Positions 14,527 to 24,543 of a stretch of 64,000 nt of DNA are shown here, piece by piece; positions within the stretch are counted from its first letter, which is position 1, and every line of letters begins with the position of its first letter. The notes beneath the pieces were generated by a model, which did not search any database, was not told where the DNA came from, and saw nothing but the letters and a program-made list of their open reading frames with translations. The position numbers and the translations under genes were made by a program. Source of the stretch: Gammaproteobacteria bacterium (GTDB lineage Bacteria > Pseudomonadota > Gammaproteobacteria > Ga0077536); contig JACQWY010000049.1 of the NCBI GenBank assembly GCA_016209015.1, positions 1-64,000 on the forward strand, written 5' to 3'.

Positions 14527-16689
14527 GTGCCGTCGTTCCCCGCGGCCCCGTACCGGACCGCCATGCCGCGTCACGAGGAGGGGCATCGCCTGCTGATCAG
14601 CCTCGCGGCGGTGAGCCTCGACACCGAGACGACCGGTCTGAGCGTCCATTCCGATCGGATCGTCGCCGTGGCCGCAGTGCCCCTCGTCGGCACCTCCATC
14701 GAGGCCGGCGCGTGCTTCGAGCGTCTGGTGCGTCCGGACATTCCGATTCCCGAGTCCTCGACGGCGATTCACGGGATCACCGACGCCGCGGTGAGCGCGG
14801 CGCCGCTGATCGCCGAGGTGCTACCGCTGCTGAACGACTTCTGCGCAGAGGCCGTGATCGTCGGCCACAACACTGCGTTCGATATCGCCGTGTTGCGCGC
14901 CGAATCGGCGCGCTGCGGGGCGGCCTGGTGGAACCGGCCGTGGCTGGACGTCGGCCTGCTCACGCTCGCGCTCAATCCCGCCCTCGGCGATGCCGGCCTG
15001 GAGTCCAGCGCCGGCTGGCTGGGGGTGCCGGTCGTCGGTCGCCATTCGGCACTGGGCGACGCGCTGCTCGCTGCCGAAATCTTCGTGCGCCTGATCCCGC
15101 GTCTGCGCGACGCCGGAGTGCGCACGCTTGCCGAGGCGCAGCGCTTCCAGGAAACGCCCACCGGAGCGCTCGCCATGCAACGCGCGGCCGGCTGGTTCTC
15201 CACGCCCGCGCTGCCCGAGCCGTCGCGGCTGACCCGCGCCCCGGCCACCGCCTCGCTCGCACGCATCGACAGCTTTCCCTATCGGCACCGGATCGCGAAC
15301 TTCGTCTCGACCGCACCGTCGTTCGTCCCGGGCGACACCGCGGTCGTGGAAGCGGCCGCGCTGCTCCATCGCGGCCGGGGCGATCCGGTGCTGGTGGTCG
15401 AGCCGGGCCCGGCGCGCCGTACCGGGATCTTCACCGAGCGCGATCTCGTCGCGGCGGTGGCGGAGCGCGGCGAGACGGCATTGCGCTGCAAGGTCATCGA
15501 TTACGCGACGTTGCCGCTCGTCTCCGTCGACCAGGGCGCGTTCGTCTACGAGGCGCTGGGCCGCATGCAGCGGCTCGGTATCAATTATCTCGGCGTCACG
15601 GACGATCAAGGCCACGTGGTCGGCGTACTCTCGGCGCGCCGCCTGTTCGAATCGCGCAGCACGCACGCGATCCTGATCGGCGATCGGATCGCCGCGGCGG
15701 GCAATGCCCGCGAGCTCGCGGCGGCCGCAGAGGCGCTGCCGCGGCTCGCCCACGCCTTGTTCGACGAGGGTGTACGGGCCATCGAAATCTGTGCGGTGAT
15801 AAGCGATGTCATCCGCCATCTCACGGCGCGCGCGGCGGCGCTCGCCGAGCTCGTGCTCGTGGCGGCGGGCGCGGGGCCGGCGCCTACTCCGTGGTGCGTG
15901 CTGGTCCTCGGCTCGGCCGGGCGCGGCGAGAGCATGCTCGTGCCGGACCAGGACAATGCGCTCGTCTACCTCGGCAGCCACGAGCACGGTCCGTGGTTCG
16001 GTCGACTTGCCGAAACCATGGTCGCCATCCTCGACGAGGCCGGTATCCCCTACTGCAAGGGGGAAGTGATGGCGAACAACGAAGTGTGGCGGCGCAATCT
16101 GGCCGGCTGGCGTGACGAGATCGGGCGCTGGGCGCGCATGGAGAGCGAGGCGAGTGTGGCGGGCATCAACGCGTTCTACGATCTCGAGGCGGTCTTCGGC
16201 GAACCCCGGATTGCTGCCGAACTGCGCGACATCGCCACCCGTTGCATCCTCGCCCAGGAAGTGACGCTCGCCACCGTCGCCCGCGCCGTCGCCCGGGTAG
16301 CGCCCCCGATCGGGGTGTTCGGCCGCTTCAAGCTGACCGGATCACGCCTCGATCTGAAGGGCGGCGCGCTCTTGCCGCTCGTCACGGCAGCGCGGGTCCT
16401 CGGGCTCCACGTGGGCAGCTCGGCGCGCGCGACGCCCGACCGGTTTCGCGAGGCGCACGTCGCGGGCCTGCTGAACGGCGTGGAATTGGAGAGCCTGATT
16501 GCGGTCCACGAGCTGCTGCTCGACGTGCTCCTGAAGCAGCAGTTGCGGGATCTCGCGCACGGCAGGCCCGCTTCCTATGCAATAGACGTCGCGGAGCTCG
16601 ACACCCCGACGGCAGAGCGTCTGCGGCGCGCACTGCGTCACCTGGGAGAGTTTCTCCGGCGCCTTCCCGAATTGCGGCCCCGGCCGTGA
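14527..16689 (+). CDS. DnaQ-like exonuclease / CBS pair / DUF294 nucleotidyltransferase fusion
   Basis: 720 aa from GTG 14527; ATG 14563 is an alternative. Three parts. (1) About 25-200: DEDDh 3'-5' exonuclease like DNA polymerase III epsilon, with LDTETTGL (D32, E34), FDIAVL (about D119) and GRHSALGD. (2) About 250-380: a CBS-pair module (FVPGDTAVVEAAALL, IFTERDLV, GINYLGVTDDQGHVVGVLSARRLF) that may bind adenine nucleotides. (3) About 420-720: DUF294/GlnD-like nucleotidyltransferase with GSAGRGES (near 461) and DQDNAL, plus its C-terminal helical domain. Separate genes with these domains often accompany acetate/solute symporters. Here they are one chain behind an APC permease, suggesting nucleotide-sensing control of uptake. 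The exact reaction is unknown. Confidence 0.85.
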   Translation: MPSFPAAPYRTAMPRHEEGHRLLISLAAVSLDTETTGLSVHSDRIVAVAAVPLVGTSIEAGACFERLVRPDIPIPESSTAIHGITDAAVSAAPLIAEVLPLLNDFCAEAVIVGHNTAFDIAVLRAESARCGAAWWNRPWLDVGLLTLALNPALGDAGLESSAGWLGVPVVGRHSALGDALLAAEIFVRLIPRLRDAGVRTLAEAQRFQETPTGALAMQRAAGWFSTPALPEPSRLTRAPATASLARIDSFPYRHRIANFVSTAPSFVPGDTAVVEAAALLHRGRGDPVLVVEPGPARRTGIFTERDLVAAVAERGETALRCKVIDYATLPLVSVDQGAFVYEALGRMQRLGINYLGVTDDQGHVVGVLSARRLFESRSTHAILIGDRIAAAGNARELAAAAEALPRLAHALFDEGVRAIEICAVISDVIRHLTARAAALAELVLVAAGAGPAPTPWCVLVLGSAGRGESMLVPDQDNALVYLGSHEHGPWFGRLAETMVAILDEAGIPYCKGEVMANNEVWRRNLAGWRDEIGRWARMESEASVAGINAFYDLEAVFGEPRIAAELRDIATRCILAQEVTLATVARAVARVAPPIGVFGRFKLTGSRLDLKGGALLPLVTAARVLGLHVGSSARATPDRFREAHVAGLLNGVELESLIAVHELLLDVLLKQQLRDLAHGRPASYAIDVAELDTPTAERLRRALRHLGEFLRRLPELRPRP

Positions 16690-16720
16690 CGCGACGGTGC
16701 GCGGCGCATCGCCGCCGCGC

Positions 16721-17536
16721 TCACTTCTTCGCGTCGCGCCGCTGCGCTTCCCACTCGCTACGCAAGCGCTCCGCCTCGGCGATCTGGCCCGGCTTCATCT
16801 CCGAGGCGACGAGATCGCGGTTCTCCGCGGCCTTCGAATCCGTGGAATGGCTTGCGGCGAGGCTGAACCACAAATGGGCCTCGACGAGGTTCTTCGCAAC
16901 GCCCTGCCCGTTGTAGCACAGCACGCCGAGATTGAACTGCGCCTTGCTGTCGCCCTGGTCGGCGGCGAGGCGATACCACTTCGCGGCCTCGGCATAGTCC
17001 TGCGTCACGCCGCGGCCCTTGTTGTAGAGCAGCCCGATGCCGCTCTGCGCGGCGGCATGGCCCTGATCGGCGGCCTTGCGATACCAGTCCATGGCCTCGC
17101 CGTAATTCTGCGGCACGCCGAAGCCCGATTCGTACATGAGCCCGAGGTTGTACTCCGCGCCGGCATCGCCCTGCGCCGCGGCGCGACGATACCAGCCGAG
17201 TGCCTCGGCATGATCCTGCGGCACGCCCTGCGCGTTCTCGTACATGAAGCCGGCGTTGAACTGCGCCTTCGCGTCGTTCTGCTCCGCGGCCTTGAGGAAC
17301 CACTGCAGCGCCGCGGCGTAATCGCGCGGCGTGCCCTGGCCGGTGTAGTACATGAGTGCGAGGTCGTATTGCGAGGCGGGATTGCCCTGCTCCGCGAGCG
17401 GTGTGGCGAGGCGGAACGCCGTCGCGAAATCCCGGCGGTCGAGCGCCTCGTTCAGGGCCTGCACGTCCGCCGCTTCGTCGGCGTGCGCGGTCGCCACCAA
17501 CGCGAGCAGCGCACACAGGAAGGTTCCGACGCGCAC
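16721..17536 (-). CDS. Sel1-like repeat (TPR-type) exported protein
   Basis: 271 aa from a GTG at 17536. A signal peptide (about 1-19, VGTFLCALLALVATAHA) is followed by about six Sel1 repeats of 36 residues with the pattern AxxxWYRKAADQGxAxAQxxLGxxYxxGxGVxxDYxE. The C-terminus (MKPGQIAEAERLRSEW) is the usual cap. Sel1 proteins act as periplasmic scaffolds or regulators through protein contacts. It starts 10 bp after the yjdM stop on the same strand, so the pair is probably one transcript. Partner unknown. Confidence 0.88.
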   Translation of the reverse strand: MRVGTFLCALLALVATAHADEAADVQALNEALDRRDFATAFRLATPLAEQGNPASQYDLALMYYTGQGTPRDYAAALQWFLKAAEQNDAKAQFNAGFMYENAQGVPQDHAEALGWYRRAAAQGDAGAEYNLGLMYESGFGVPQNYGEAMDWYRKAADQGHAAAQSGIGLLYNKGRGVTQDYAEAAKWYRLAADQGDSKAQFNLGVLCYNGQGVAKNLVEAHLWFSLAASHSTDSKAAENRDLVASEMKPGQIAEAERLRSEWEAQRRDAKK

Positions 17537-17546
17537 CGGACTCAGC

Positions 17547-17888
17547 TCAGGCTTTCTTCACGAACTCGGTCTTCAACTGCATCGCGCCGATGCCGTCGAT
17601 CTTGCAGTCGATGTCGTGATCGCCGTCGACGAGGCGGATGTTCTTCACTTTCGTGCCGACTTTCACGACGAGCGACGAGCCCTTGACCTTGAGGTCCTTG
17701 ATGACCGTGACGGAATCGCCGTCGTGGAGCACATTGCCGTAGGCATCCTTGTACACGCGGGCGCCCTCGGCGGGCGCGGCCGCCGCCTCGGGCGACCATT
17801 CGTGCGCGCACTCGGGACAGACGAACAACGCGCCGTCCTGATACGTGAATTCGGATCCGCAGGCGGGACACGGGGGGAACGAGGACAT
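17547..17888 (-). CDS. yjdM: YjdM (PhnA) family zinc-ribbon protein
   Basis: 113 aa from the ATG at 17888; the frame is open far upstream, but only this start gives the family N-terminus. [25 protein letters not shown] is a four-Cys zinc ribbon. It is followed by the PhnA C-terminal beta domain ([27 protein letters not shown] ... [21 protein letters not shown]). Length and order match YjdM, once named PhnA; a role in phosphonate use is not supported by genetics in E. coli. It is followed 10 bp later by the Sel1 gene. Confidence 0.92.
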   Translation of the reverse strand: MSSFPPCPACGSEFTYQDGALFVCPECAHEWSPEAAAAPAEGARVYKDAYGNVLHDGDSVTVIKDLKVKGSSLVVKVGTKVKNIRLVDGDHDIDCKIDGIGAMQLKTEFVKKA

Positions 17889-18146
17889 AGGAACTCCGAT
17901 GATGGTGCGAACGGTCGGGGCGACTGCGTCTCCGCGACGAGGATCCGCGGAGCGACTCGAGGGCGTTCCGCGATGATACACGGGACGGCCGGATGCCGTC
18001 GCCTCGCGAACCGCCGGCGAACGTGGCGAATCGTCGAGAGCGGCACGCCGGACCCCGTGCCGGCTTGATCTGGCGCGCCTCGGGTCCGTCCCGGCGCTCC
18101 CTATACTCGGGCCTCGAACATCCCGACCGTGTGAGGACGCGACAAG
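17889..18146. other. Divergent intergenic region yjdM / acetone carboxylase-like gene
   Basis: 258 bp between divergent genes, GC-rich throughout. No clear gene, repeat or strong promoter match was seen. It must hold the start signals for both transcripts. Confidence 0.4.
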
Positions 18147-20420
18147 ATGCAGACGGACGCGCTCGGCGCCGGACTCTCGGCACGGGAACAGGCGCTGCTC
18201 GACGAATTCCTCGCCGAGAACCGGCTCTTCTACGGCCCCGATCCCGGGATCATGCGTAATCACGCGCTCTCGCCGCGCAGCGCCGCCGAGGAGCTCGTGC
18301 TGGGCGCCGGCCTCGTTCCGCATCGCATGAATCTGGTGCGCGGCCGCCTGAGCTCCGCGCTCGAGGAGGCGTTCACGATGGTCGAGCAGACCGGCGTCGC
18401 GCCGGGTGCGAAGTGGGGCGATCTCGTCTCCGCGATCTTCACGGCGAGCGGCGATCTCTCGCAGATCGGCCCGCATGGGATCGCGATCTTCGCCTCCGTC
18501 TGCCACTACCCGGTGCGCTTCATCCTCGAGTACTGGACCGACGAGCCCTCGGTCGGCGTGCGCGACGGCGACGCGTTCATCCACAACGATTCGCGCTACG
18601 GCAACGTCCACAATACGGACCAGAGCATGATCCTGCCGCTCTTCCACGGCGGCGAGCTCGTCTGCTGGCTCACCGCCACGATTCACGAAGGCGAGAACGG
18701 CGCCATCGAGCCGGGCGGCATGCCCTCGATCGCGGAGTCGAAATTCGACGAGGGGCTCAAGATGTGCCCCTTCAAGTGCGCCGAGAATTTTCAACTCAAG
18801 CGCGACCTCGTGAACTTCCTGCAGAACTCGGTCCGCGATCCGAAGCTCCAGCTCTTCGACATGAAGGTGAAGCTGCACGCAGTCATCCGCATGCGGGAAC
18901 GCGTGCTCGCCATCATCGAGGAATTCGGCCGCGATTACCTGACCGCCACGCTGCGCGCGACGCTCGAGGATACCGAGGCGGAAGTCAAACGCCGCATCGC
19001 GGAGCTGCCCGACGGCACCTGCCGCATCGACACTTACATCGACAACGATCTGCGTGAGCACATCCTCGGCAAGTGGCCGCTCGCGATCTCGGTCCGGGGT
19101 GAGCGTATGACGTTCGACTTCCGCGGCGCCTGCCCCGAGCTCACGAACCGCTCGATCAACATCCGATTGTCGTCACTCAAGACCGCGCTCGCGAGCAACA
19201 TGATCCTCTACGTCTGGCCCGATCTGCCGGCGAACCAGGGCGTGCTCTCGCCCATCGATGTCGTGACGAATCCGAACTCGCTGCTCGACCCTTCGGACGA
19301 CGCGCCGAACGCGATGAGCCTCATTCCGGGCTTCCGCGCGCTCGGCACGCCGGCGATGGTGCTCGCGAAATTTCTCTATTGCATGCCGAAGCGCTACACG
19401 GCCATCAACGCCTCGCACTACAACCAGCCGGCGACGTTCGTCTACGGCGGACTCACCCAGCACATCGAGGTGACCGGCAACTTCTGCGCCGACATCAACG
19501 GCAACGGCGCGGGCGGGCGCGAGGACAACGACGGCGAGCACGCGATGTCGCCGGTGTTCGGGGCGTTCGCGGATACCGGCGAATTCGAGCTCGCGGAAGA
19601 GGAGCTGCCGTTCGTGCGTCTCGTCGCGCAGCAGATCACGAAGGACCGCATCGGCTTCGGCAAGCACCGCGGCGGTCTCGGCTACGAGCAGATAGTCACC
19701 GTGAAGGGTTCGAACATGTTCGGCTTCATGACCGGCCAGTGCGGCGCGAAGCATCCCTCGGCTTACGGGCTCTTCGGCGGCTACGGCTGCCCCGCCTATC
19801 CCCTCGCGAAGATCAAGGACGTGAACGTCTTCGAAGTGCTCGACACGAATCCGTCCCTCGTGAAGTTCTCGATAATCGATCTCATGAACGAGCAGGCGAT
19901 CCCCGGCGCGCGCTACCTCACCCAGGACGCCGGCATGCCCTTCGAGCTCGCAGCCGAGGGCGAGATCTACATGATCTGCCAGGGTGCGGGCGGCGGTTAC
20001 GGCGATGTGCTCGAGCGGGAACCGGAGCTCGTGATGAAGGATGTCGAGGAGAACCTGCTCTCGGCGCGCCTCGCGCGCGAAATCTGCTGCGTGGTGTTCG
20101 ACGAGGAGACGCTCGTCGTCGACGACGCTGCGACGCGAGCGGCGCGCCATGCGGAGCGCGAAGCGCGCAAGCTGCGCGGCGTGCCGTTCGATGCGTTCTG
20201 TGCACAGTGGGTGAAGCCTGCACCGGATCCATCCTTGCCCTATCTCGGCGCCTGGGGTGCGAACGACGGCCCGGTGATCGCGAATCCGCCGGGCGGTGTG
20301 CGTGTGGTGATGGAGTCCGATGCCGTGCAGGGCGTGATGATCTCGAACCCGAAGGATCGAAGAATCGCGGAGCTCGAGGCCGAAGTTGCGGCACTGAGGA
20401 CGAAGCTCGCGTTTTCGTAG
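18147..20420 (+). CDS. Acetone carboxylase alpha-subunit-like protein (hydantoinase B/oxoprolinase family)
   Basis: 757 aa, close to the length of acetone carboxylase alpha (AcxB, about 770). The sequence carries the hydantoinase B features: [52 protein letters not shown], and a metal-site region [15 protein letters not shown]-terminal coiled-coil ([17 protein letters not shown]) ends the protein. Acetone carboxylase works as alpha2beta2gamma2 and also needs the HyuA-like beta (ATPase) and small gamma subunits; neither is next to this gene. It may partner with subunits encoded elsewhere or act on another ketone or hydroxy substrate. Substrate is inference. Confidence 0.82.
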   Translation: MQTDALGAGLSAREQALLDEFLAENRLFYGPDPGIMRNHALSPRSAAEELVLGAGLVPHRMNLVRGRLSSALEEAFTMVEQTGVAPGAKWGDLVSAIFTASGDLSQIGPHGIAIFASVCHYPVRFILEYWTDEPSVGVRDGDAFIHNDSRYGNVHNTDQSMILPLFHGGELVCWLTATIHEGENGAIEPGGMPSIAESKFDEGLKMCPFKCAENFQLKRDLVNFLQNSVRDPKLQLFDMKVKLHAVIRMRERVLAIIEEFGRDYLTATLRATLEDTEAEVKRRIAELPDGTCRIDTYIDNDLREHILGKWPLAISVRGERMTFDFRGACPELTNRSINIRLSSLKTALASNMILYVWPDLPANQGVLSPIDVVTNPNSLLDPSDDAPNAMSLIPGFRALGTPAMVLAKFLYCMPKRYTAINASHYNQPATFVYGGLTQHIEVTGNFCADINGNGAGGREDNDGEHAMSPVFGAFADTGEFELAEEELPFVRLVAQQITKDRIGFGKHRGGLGYEQIVTVKGSNMFGFMTGQCGAKHPSAYGLFGGYGCPAYPLAKIKDVNVFEVLDTNPSLVKFSIIDLMNEQAIPGARYLTQDAGMPFELAAEGEIYMICQGAGGGYGDVLEREPELVMKDVEENLLSARLAREICCVVFDEETLVVDDAATRAARHAEREARKLRGVPFDAFCAQWVKPAPDPSLPYLGAWGANDGPVIANPPGGVRVVMESDAVQGVMISNPKDRRIAELEAEVAALRTKLAFS

Positions 20421-20503
20421 GTCCGTATTAGCGCAGCGTAATCGACGCTCAAATCGAATTCCGTTCGGCACGTCGGCCACGCACGTTCCTGGAATCGGGG
20501 TCC

Positions 20504-20570
20504 GAATCGGGGTCAGAGTCCAAAAGAATCGGGGTCAGAGTCCAAAAGAATCGGACTCTGACCCCGATTC
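20504..20570. repeat. Tandem plus inverted repeat (GGGGTCAGAGTCC family)
   Basis: GAATCGGGGTCAGAGTCCAAAA occurs twice head to tail (20504-20525 and 20526-20547). The second copy's first 18 bases pair perfectly with 20553-20570 (GGACTCTGACCCCGATTC), loop 9 bases. It lies between the ends of the convergent acetone-carboxylase-like and prpF genes and is related in motif (GGGGTCAG) to the elements at 30068 and 33683. Probably a REP-type element; the strong hairpin could also limit read-through. Confidence 0.75.
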
Positions 20571-20659
20571 GATTTGCGCGATTCGCGCGAATTTTCAGCG
20601 GCGGGCTGCTGTGCCGAATCGCCGGGCTTCCTGCGTCAGCCCGACCTACGGGGAGATGC

Positions 20660-21853
20660 TCAGAACGCATCCCCCGGCACGCGCACGTTGCCTTCCATCA
20701 AGACCCGCGCGCTGCGACTCATGATCGCCTTCGTCACCGTCCACTCGCCGCTCGCCTGATTCGCTTCGGCACCGACGCGCAGCGTTCCCGACGGATGGCC
20801 GAAACGCACCTGGCTGCGGGCGCCGCCGCCGGCAGCCTGATTGACGAGCGTGCCCGGGATTGCGGCCGCGGTGCCGATGGCGACGGCGGCCGTGCCCATC
20901 ATCGCGTGGTGCAGCTTGCCCATGGAGAGCGCGCGGACGAGCAGATCGACGTCGCCGGCTTTCACTTCCTTGCCGCTCGACGACACGTAGTCCTTCGGCT
21001 TCGCGACGAACGCGACCTTCGGCGTGTGCTGACGCTTCGCCGCTTCGGAGACGTCTTTGATCAAGCCCATGCGCAGTGCACCGTAGGCCCGGATCGTCTC
21101 GAACATCGCGAGCGCCTTCTGATCGCCGTTGACCGCGTCCTGCAGCTCCGTACCGGTGTAGCCGATCGCCTCGGCATTCACGAACACCGTCGGAATGCCG
21201 GCGTTGATCATCGTCGCCTCGAACGTACCGACTCCGGGCACTTCGAGCTGATCGACGAGCCTGCCCGTCGGGAACATCGAACCGCCCCCATCGCCTTCGC
21301 CCTCGTCCGCGGGATCGATGAACTCGATCTGTACTTCCGCCGCCGGGAACGTCACGCCGTCGAGCTCGAAGTCGCCCGTCTCCTGCACCGCGCCGTTCGT
21401 GATCGGCACGTGGGCGATGATGGTCTTCGAAATGTTCACCTGCCAGATGCGCACGGTGCAGAGGCCGTTCTCCGGCACCCGCGCCGGATCGACGAGCCCG
21501 TTCGAAATCGCGAACGGTCCGACGGCCGCGCTCAGATTCCCGCAGTTGCCGCTCCAGTCGACGAACGCCTTGTCGATCGAGACCTGGCCGAACAGATAGT
21601 CGACGTCGTGATCCGGCTTCGTGCTCTTGCAGAGGATCACCGTCTTGCTCGTGCTCGAGGTCGCGCCGCCCATGCCGTCGATCTGCTTCCCGTAGGGATC
21701 GGGGCTGCCGATCACGCGCAGCAGCAGTTGGTCGCGCGCCTCACCCGGCACGCGGCAGCGCTCGGGCAGATCGTCGAGGCGGAAGAAGACGCCCTTGCTC
21801 GTGCCGCCGCGCATGTAGGTGGCGGGGATTTTGATTTGGGGAACGTTTGCCAT
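20660..21853 (-). CDS. prpF: 2-methylaconitate cis-trans isomerase PrpF
   Basis: 397 aa. Works with AcnD in the methylcitrate cycle, isomerising the 2-methylaconitate product of AcnD so that it can be rehydrated. The N-terminus IPATYMRGGTSKGVFFRLDDLP is the family hallmark, with the active-site regions GMGGATSSTSKT and SGNCGNLSAAVGPFAI in place, and GKLHHAMMGTAAVAIGTAA near the end. The diaminopimelate-epimerase-like double fold is complete. It is the last gene of the prp operon, 11 bp after acnD, with GAGGAGAT before its ATG. Confidence 0.95.
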   Translation of the reverse strand: MANVPQIKIPATYMRGGTSKGVFFRLDDLPERCRVPGEARDQLLLRVIGSPDPYGKQIDGMGGATSSTSKTVILCKSTKPDHDVDYLFGQVSIDKAFVDWSGNCGNLSAAVGPFAISNGLVDPARVPENGLCTVRIWQVNISKTIIAHVPITNGAVQETGDFELDGVTFPAAEVQIEFIDPADEGEGDGGGSMFPTGRLVDQLEVPGVGTFEATMINAGIPTVFVNAEAIGYTGTELQDAVNGDQKALAMFETIRAYGALRMGLIKDVSEAAKRQHTPKVAFVAKPKDYVSSSGKEVKAGDVDLLVRALSMGKLHHAMMGTAAVAIGTAAAIPGTLVNQAAGGGARSQVRFGHPSGTLRVGAEANQASGEWTVTKAIMSRSARVLMEGNVRVPGDAF

Positions 21854-21864
21854 GGGTTATCTCC

Positions 21865-24462
21865 TCAAGCCGCCGACTTCGACGCCGCGAGGAAGTCCTG
21901 CGCGAAACGCTGCAGCACGCCGCCCGCTTCGTACACCGAGACCTCTTCAGCCGTGTCGAGACGGCAGATCACCGTCACTTCGACCGTCTCGCCGCTCTGG
22001 CGATGGACGACGAGCGTCAGATCCGCGCGCGGCGTGAGCCGGCCCTTCACGTCGTAAGTCTCCGTGCCGTCGAGGCCGAGCGTCCTGCGGTTCACGCCCG
22101 CCGCGAACTCGAGCGGCAGCACGCCCATGCCGATGAGGTTCGTGCGATGGATGCGCTCGAAGCCCTCGGCGACGATCGCCTCCACCCCCGCGAGTCGCAC
22201 GCCCTTCGCGGCCCAGTCGCGCGAGCTGCCCTGCCCGTAGTCGGCGCCCGCGACGATGATGAGCGGCTGCTTGCGATTCATGTAAGTCTCGATCGCCTCC
22301 CACATGCGCATCACCCGGCCCTCCGGTTCGACACGGGCGAGCGAGCCCTTCTTCTGCTGGCCGTCGACGATCGCCATCTCGTTGACGAGCGTCGGGTTCG
22401 CGAACGTCGCGCGCTGCGCGGTCAGGTGATCGCCGCGGTGCGTGGCGTAGGAATTGAAGTCCTCTTCCGGCAGGCCCATCTTCGTGAGGTATTCACCGGC
22501 CGCCGAGCTCGCGAGGATCGCGTTCGAGGGCGAGAGGTGATCCGTCGTGATGTTGTCGCCGAGCAGCGCGAGCGGACGCATGCCTTTCAGCGTGCGTTCG
22601 CCGGCGAGCGCGCCTTCCCAATACGGCGGGCGCCGGATGTACGTCGATTGCGCGCGCCAGTCGTAGAGCGGGCTCACCTTCTCGACCGGGCCGCCCTTGC
22701 GCTCGAACATCGGGATGTAGACTTTCCGGAACTGCTCGGGCTTCACGTGCTGCGCGACGATGGCGTCGATCTCTTCATCCGACGGCCAGAGATCCTTAAG
22801 CGTGATCGGCTTGCCGTTCGCATCGGTTCCGAACGAGTCGCGCTCGATGTCGAAGCGCACCGTGCCGGCGATCGCATAGGCGACCACGAGCGGCGGCGAG
22901 GCGAGGAACGCCTGCTTCGCATACGGGTGGATGCGGCCGTCGAAATTGCGGTTGCCGGAGAGCACGGCCGTCGCATAGAGATCGCGATCGATGATCTCCT
23001 GCTGGATTTTCGGATCGAGCGCGCCCGACATGCCGTTGCAGGTCGTGCAGGCGAACGCGACTATCCCGAAGCCGAGCTTCTCGAGGTCGGCTTTCAAGCC
23101 CGCTTCTTCGAGATACAGCGCGACCGTCTTCGAGCCCGGCGCGAGCGAGCTCTTCACCCAGGGCTTGCGCGTGAGGCCGTACTTGTTCGCATTGCGCGCG
23201 AGCAGCGCGGCGGCGATGACATTGCGCGGATTCGAGGTATTCGTGCAACTCGTGATCGCGGCGATGACGACCGCGCCGTCCGGCATTTGGCCGGGAATGT
23301 CTTCCCATTTGCCAGCGATGCCCTTCGCCGCGAGATCGGCGGTCGAGACGCGCGCATGCGGATTCGAGGGGCCGGCCATGTTGCGGCCGACGCGCGAGAG
23401 ATCGAACGTGAGGTTCCGCTCGTAGACGGCGTTCGCGAGCGTGTCGGACCACAGGCCCGCCACTTTCGCGTACGTCTCGACGAGCCTGACCTGCGCGTCC
23501 TCGCGGCCGGTGAGCTTCAGATAATCGAGCGTCTGCTGATCGATGGAGAACATCGCAGCCGTCGCGCCGTACTCGGGCGCCATGTTCGAAATCGTCGCGC
23601 GATCGCCGAGCGTCAACGAGGCCGCGCCTTCGCCGTGGAATTCGAGATAGGCCCCGACGACCTTGGATTTCCGCAGAAATTCCGTGAGTGCGAGCACGAC
23701 GTCGGTCGCGGTGATGCCGGGCTGACGCTTGCCGGTCAGCTTCACGCCGACGATCTCCGGCAGGCGCATCCAGGACGCGCGGCCGAGCATGACGTTCTCC
23801 GCTTCGAGTCCGCCCACACCGACGGCGATGACGCCGAGCGCGTCGACGTGCGGCGTGTGGCTGTCCGTGCCGACGCAGGTATCCGGGAAGGCGACGCCGT
23901 CCTGGGCATGGACCACGGGCGACATCTTCTCGAGGTTGATCTGATGCATGATGCCGTTGCCGGCCGGGATGACGTCGACGTTGTCGAACGCGATCTTCGT
24001 CCAGTCGATGAAGTGAAAGCGATCCTCGTTCCGGCGATCCTCGATCGCGCGATTCTTCTCGAAGGCCTGCGGATCGAAACCGCCGCATTCGACGGCGAGC
24101 GAGTGATCGACGATCAACTGCACCGGCACGACGGGATTCACCTTCGCCGGGTCGCCGCCCTGATCGGCGATCGCATCGCGCAGGCCCGCGAGATCGACGA
24201 GCGCGGTCTGGCCGAGGATGTCGTGGCAGACGACGCGCGCCGGGAACCACGGGAAATCGAGCTCGCGCTTCACTTCGACGATCTGCACGAGGCAGTCGCG
24301 GATGATGGCCGGATCGGCCTTGCGCACGATGTTCTCGGCGTGGACGCGCGCGGTGTAGGGCAGTTTTTCCCAGGCGCCGGGCTGGATGGCCTCGACCGCG
24401 GCGCGCGCGTCGAAGTAGTCGAGGGAAGTGCCGGGCAGCGGCTTTCTGTATTCCGAATTCAT
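21865..24462 (-). CDS. acnD: Fe/S-dependent 2-methylcitrate dehydratase AcnD
   Basis: 865 aa from ATG 24462 (MNSEYRKPLPGTSLDYFDAR); the upstream extension to 24516 is Arg-rich and spurious. Aconitase fold with the [4Fe-4S] ligands in TSCTNTSNP and ACTTCNGMSG, and the swivelling C-terminal domain (GADYGQGSSRDWAAKG). The ending on prpF plus AcnD-type motifs (DFxxY motifs such as SLDYFDARAAV) separate it from housekeeping AcnA. It dehydrates 2-methylcitrate without needing PrpD, and no prpD is present. Third enzyme gene of the prp operon. Confidence 0.94.
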   Translation of the reverse strand: MNSEYRKPLPGTSLDYFDARAAVEAIQPGAWEKLPYTARVHAENIVRKADPAIIRDCLVQIVEVKRELDFPWFPARVVCHDILGQTALVDLAGLRDAIADQGGDPAKVNPVVPVQLIVDHSLAVECGGFDPQAFEKNRAIEDRRNEDRFHFIDWTKIAFDNVDVIPAGNGIMHQINLEKMSPVVHAQDGVAFPDTCVGTDSHTPHVDALGVIAVGVGGLEAENVMLGRASWMRLPEIVGVKLTGKRQPGITATDVVLALTEFLRKSKVVGAYLEFHGEGAASLTLGDRATISNMAPEYGATAAMFSIDQQTLDYLKLTGREDAQVRLVETYAKVAGLWSDTLANAVYERNLTFDLSRVGRNMAGPSNPHARVSTADLAAKGIAGKWEDIPGQMPDGAVVIAAITSCTNTSNPRNVIAAALLARNANKYGLTRKPWVKSSLAPGSKTVALYLEEAGLKADLEKLGFGIVAFACTTCNGMSGALDPKIQQEIIDRDLYATAVLSGNRNFDGRIHPYAKQAFLASPPLVVAYAIAGTVRFDIERDSFGTDANGKPITLKDLWPSDEEIDAIVAQHVKPEQFRKVYIPMFERKGGPVEKVSPLYDWRAQSTYIRRPPYWEGALAGERTLKGMRPLALLGDNITTDHLSPSNAILASSAAGEYLTKMGLPEEDFNSYATHRGDHLTAQRATFANPTLVNEMAIVDGQQKKGSLARVEPEGRVMRMWEAIETYMNRKQPLIIVAGADYGQGSSRDWAAKGVRLAGVEAIVAEGFERIHRTNLIGMGVLPLEFAAGVNRRTLGLDGTETYDVKGRLTPRADLTLVVHRQSGETVEVTVICRLDTAEEVSVYEAGGVLQRFAQDFLAASKSAA

Positions 24463-24543
24463 GGTGTTCCTCTGGCAGCGATCGCGACGGCGACGGGCCG
24501 GCCGTCCGCGCCGCACGGGACGCGGACGGCCGCGATCAGCGGT

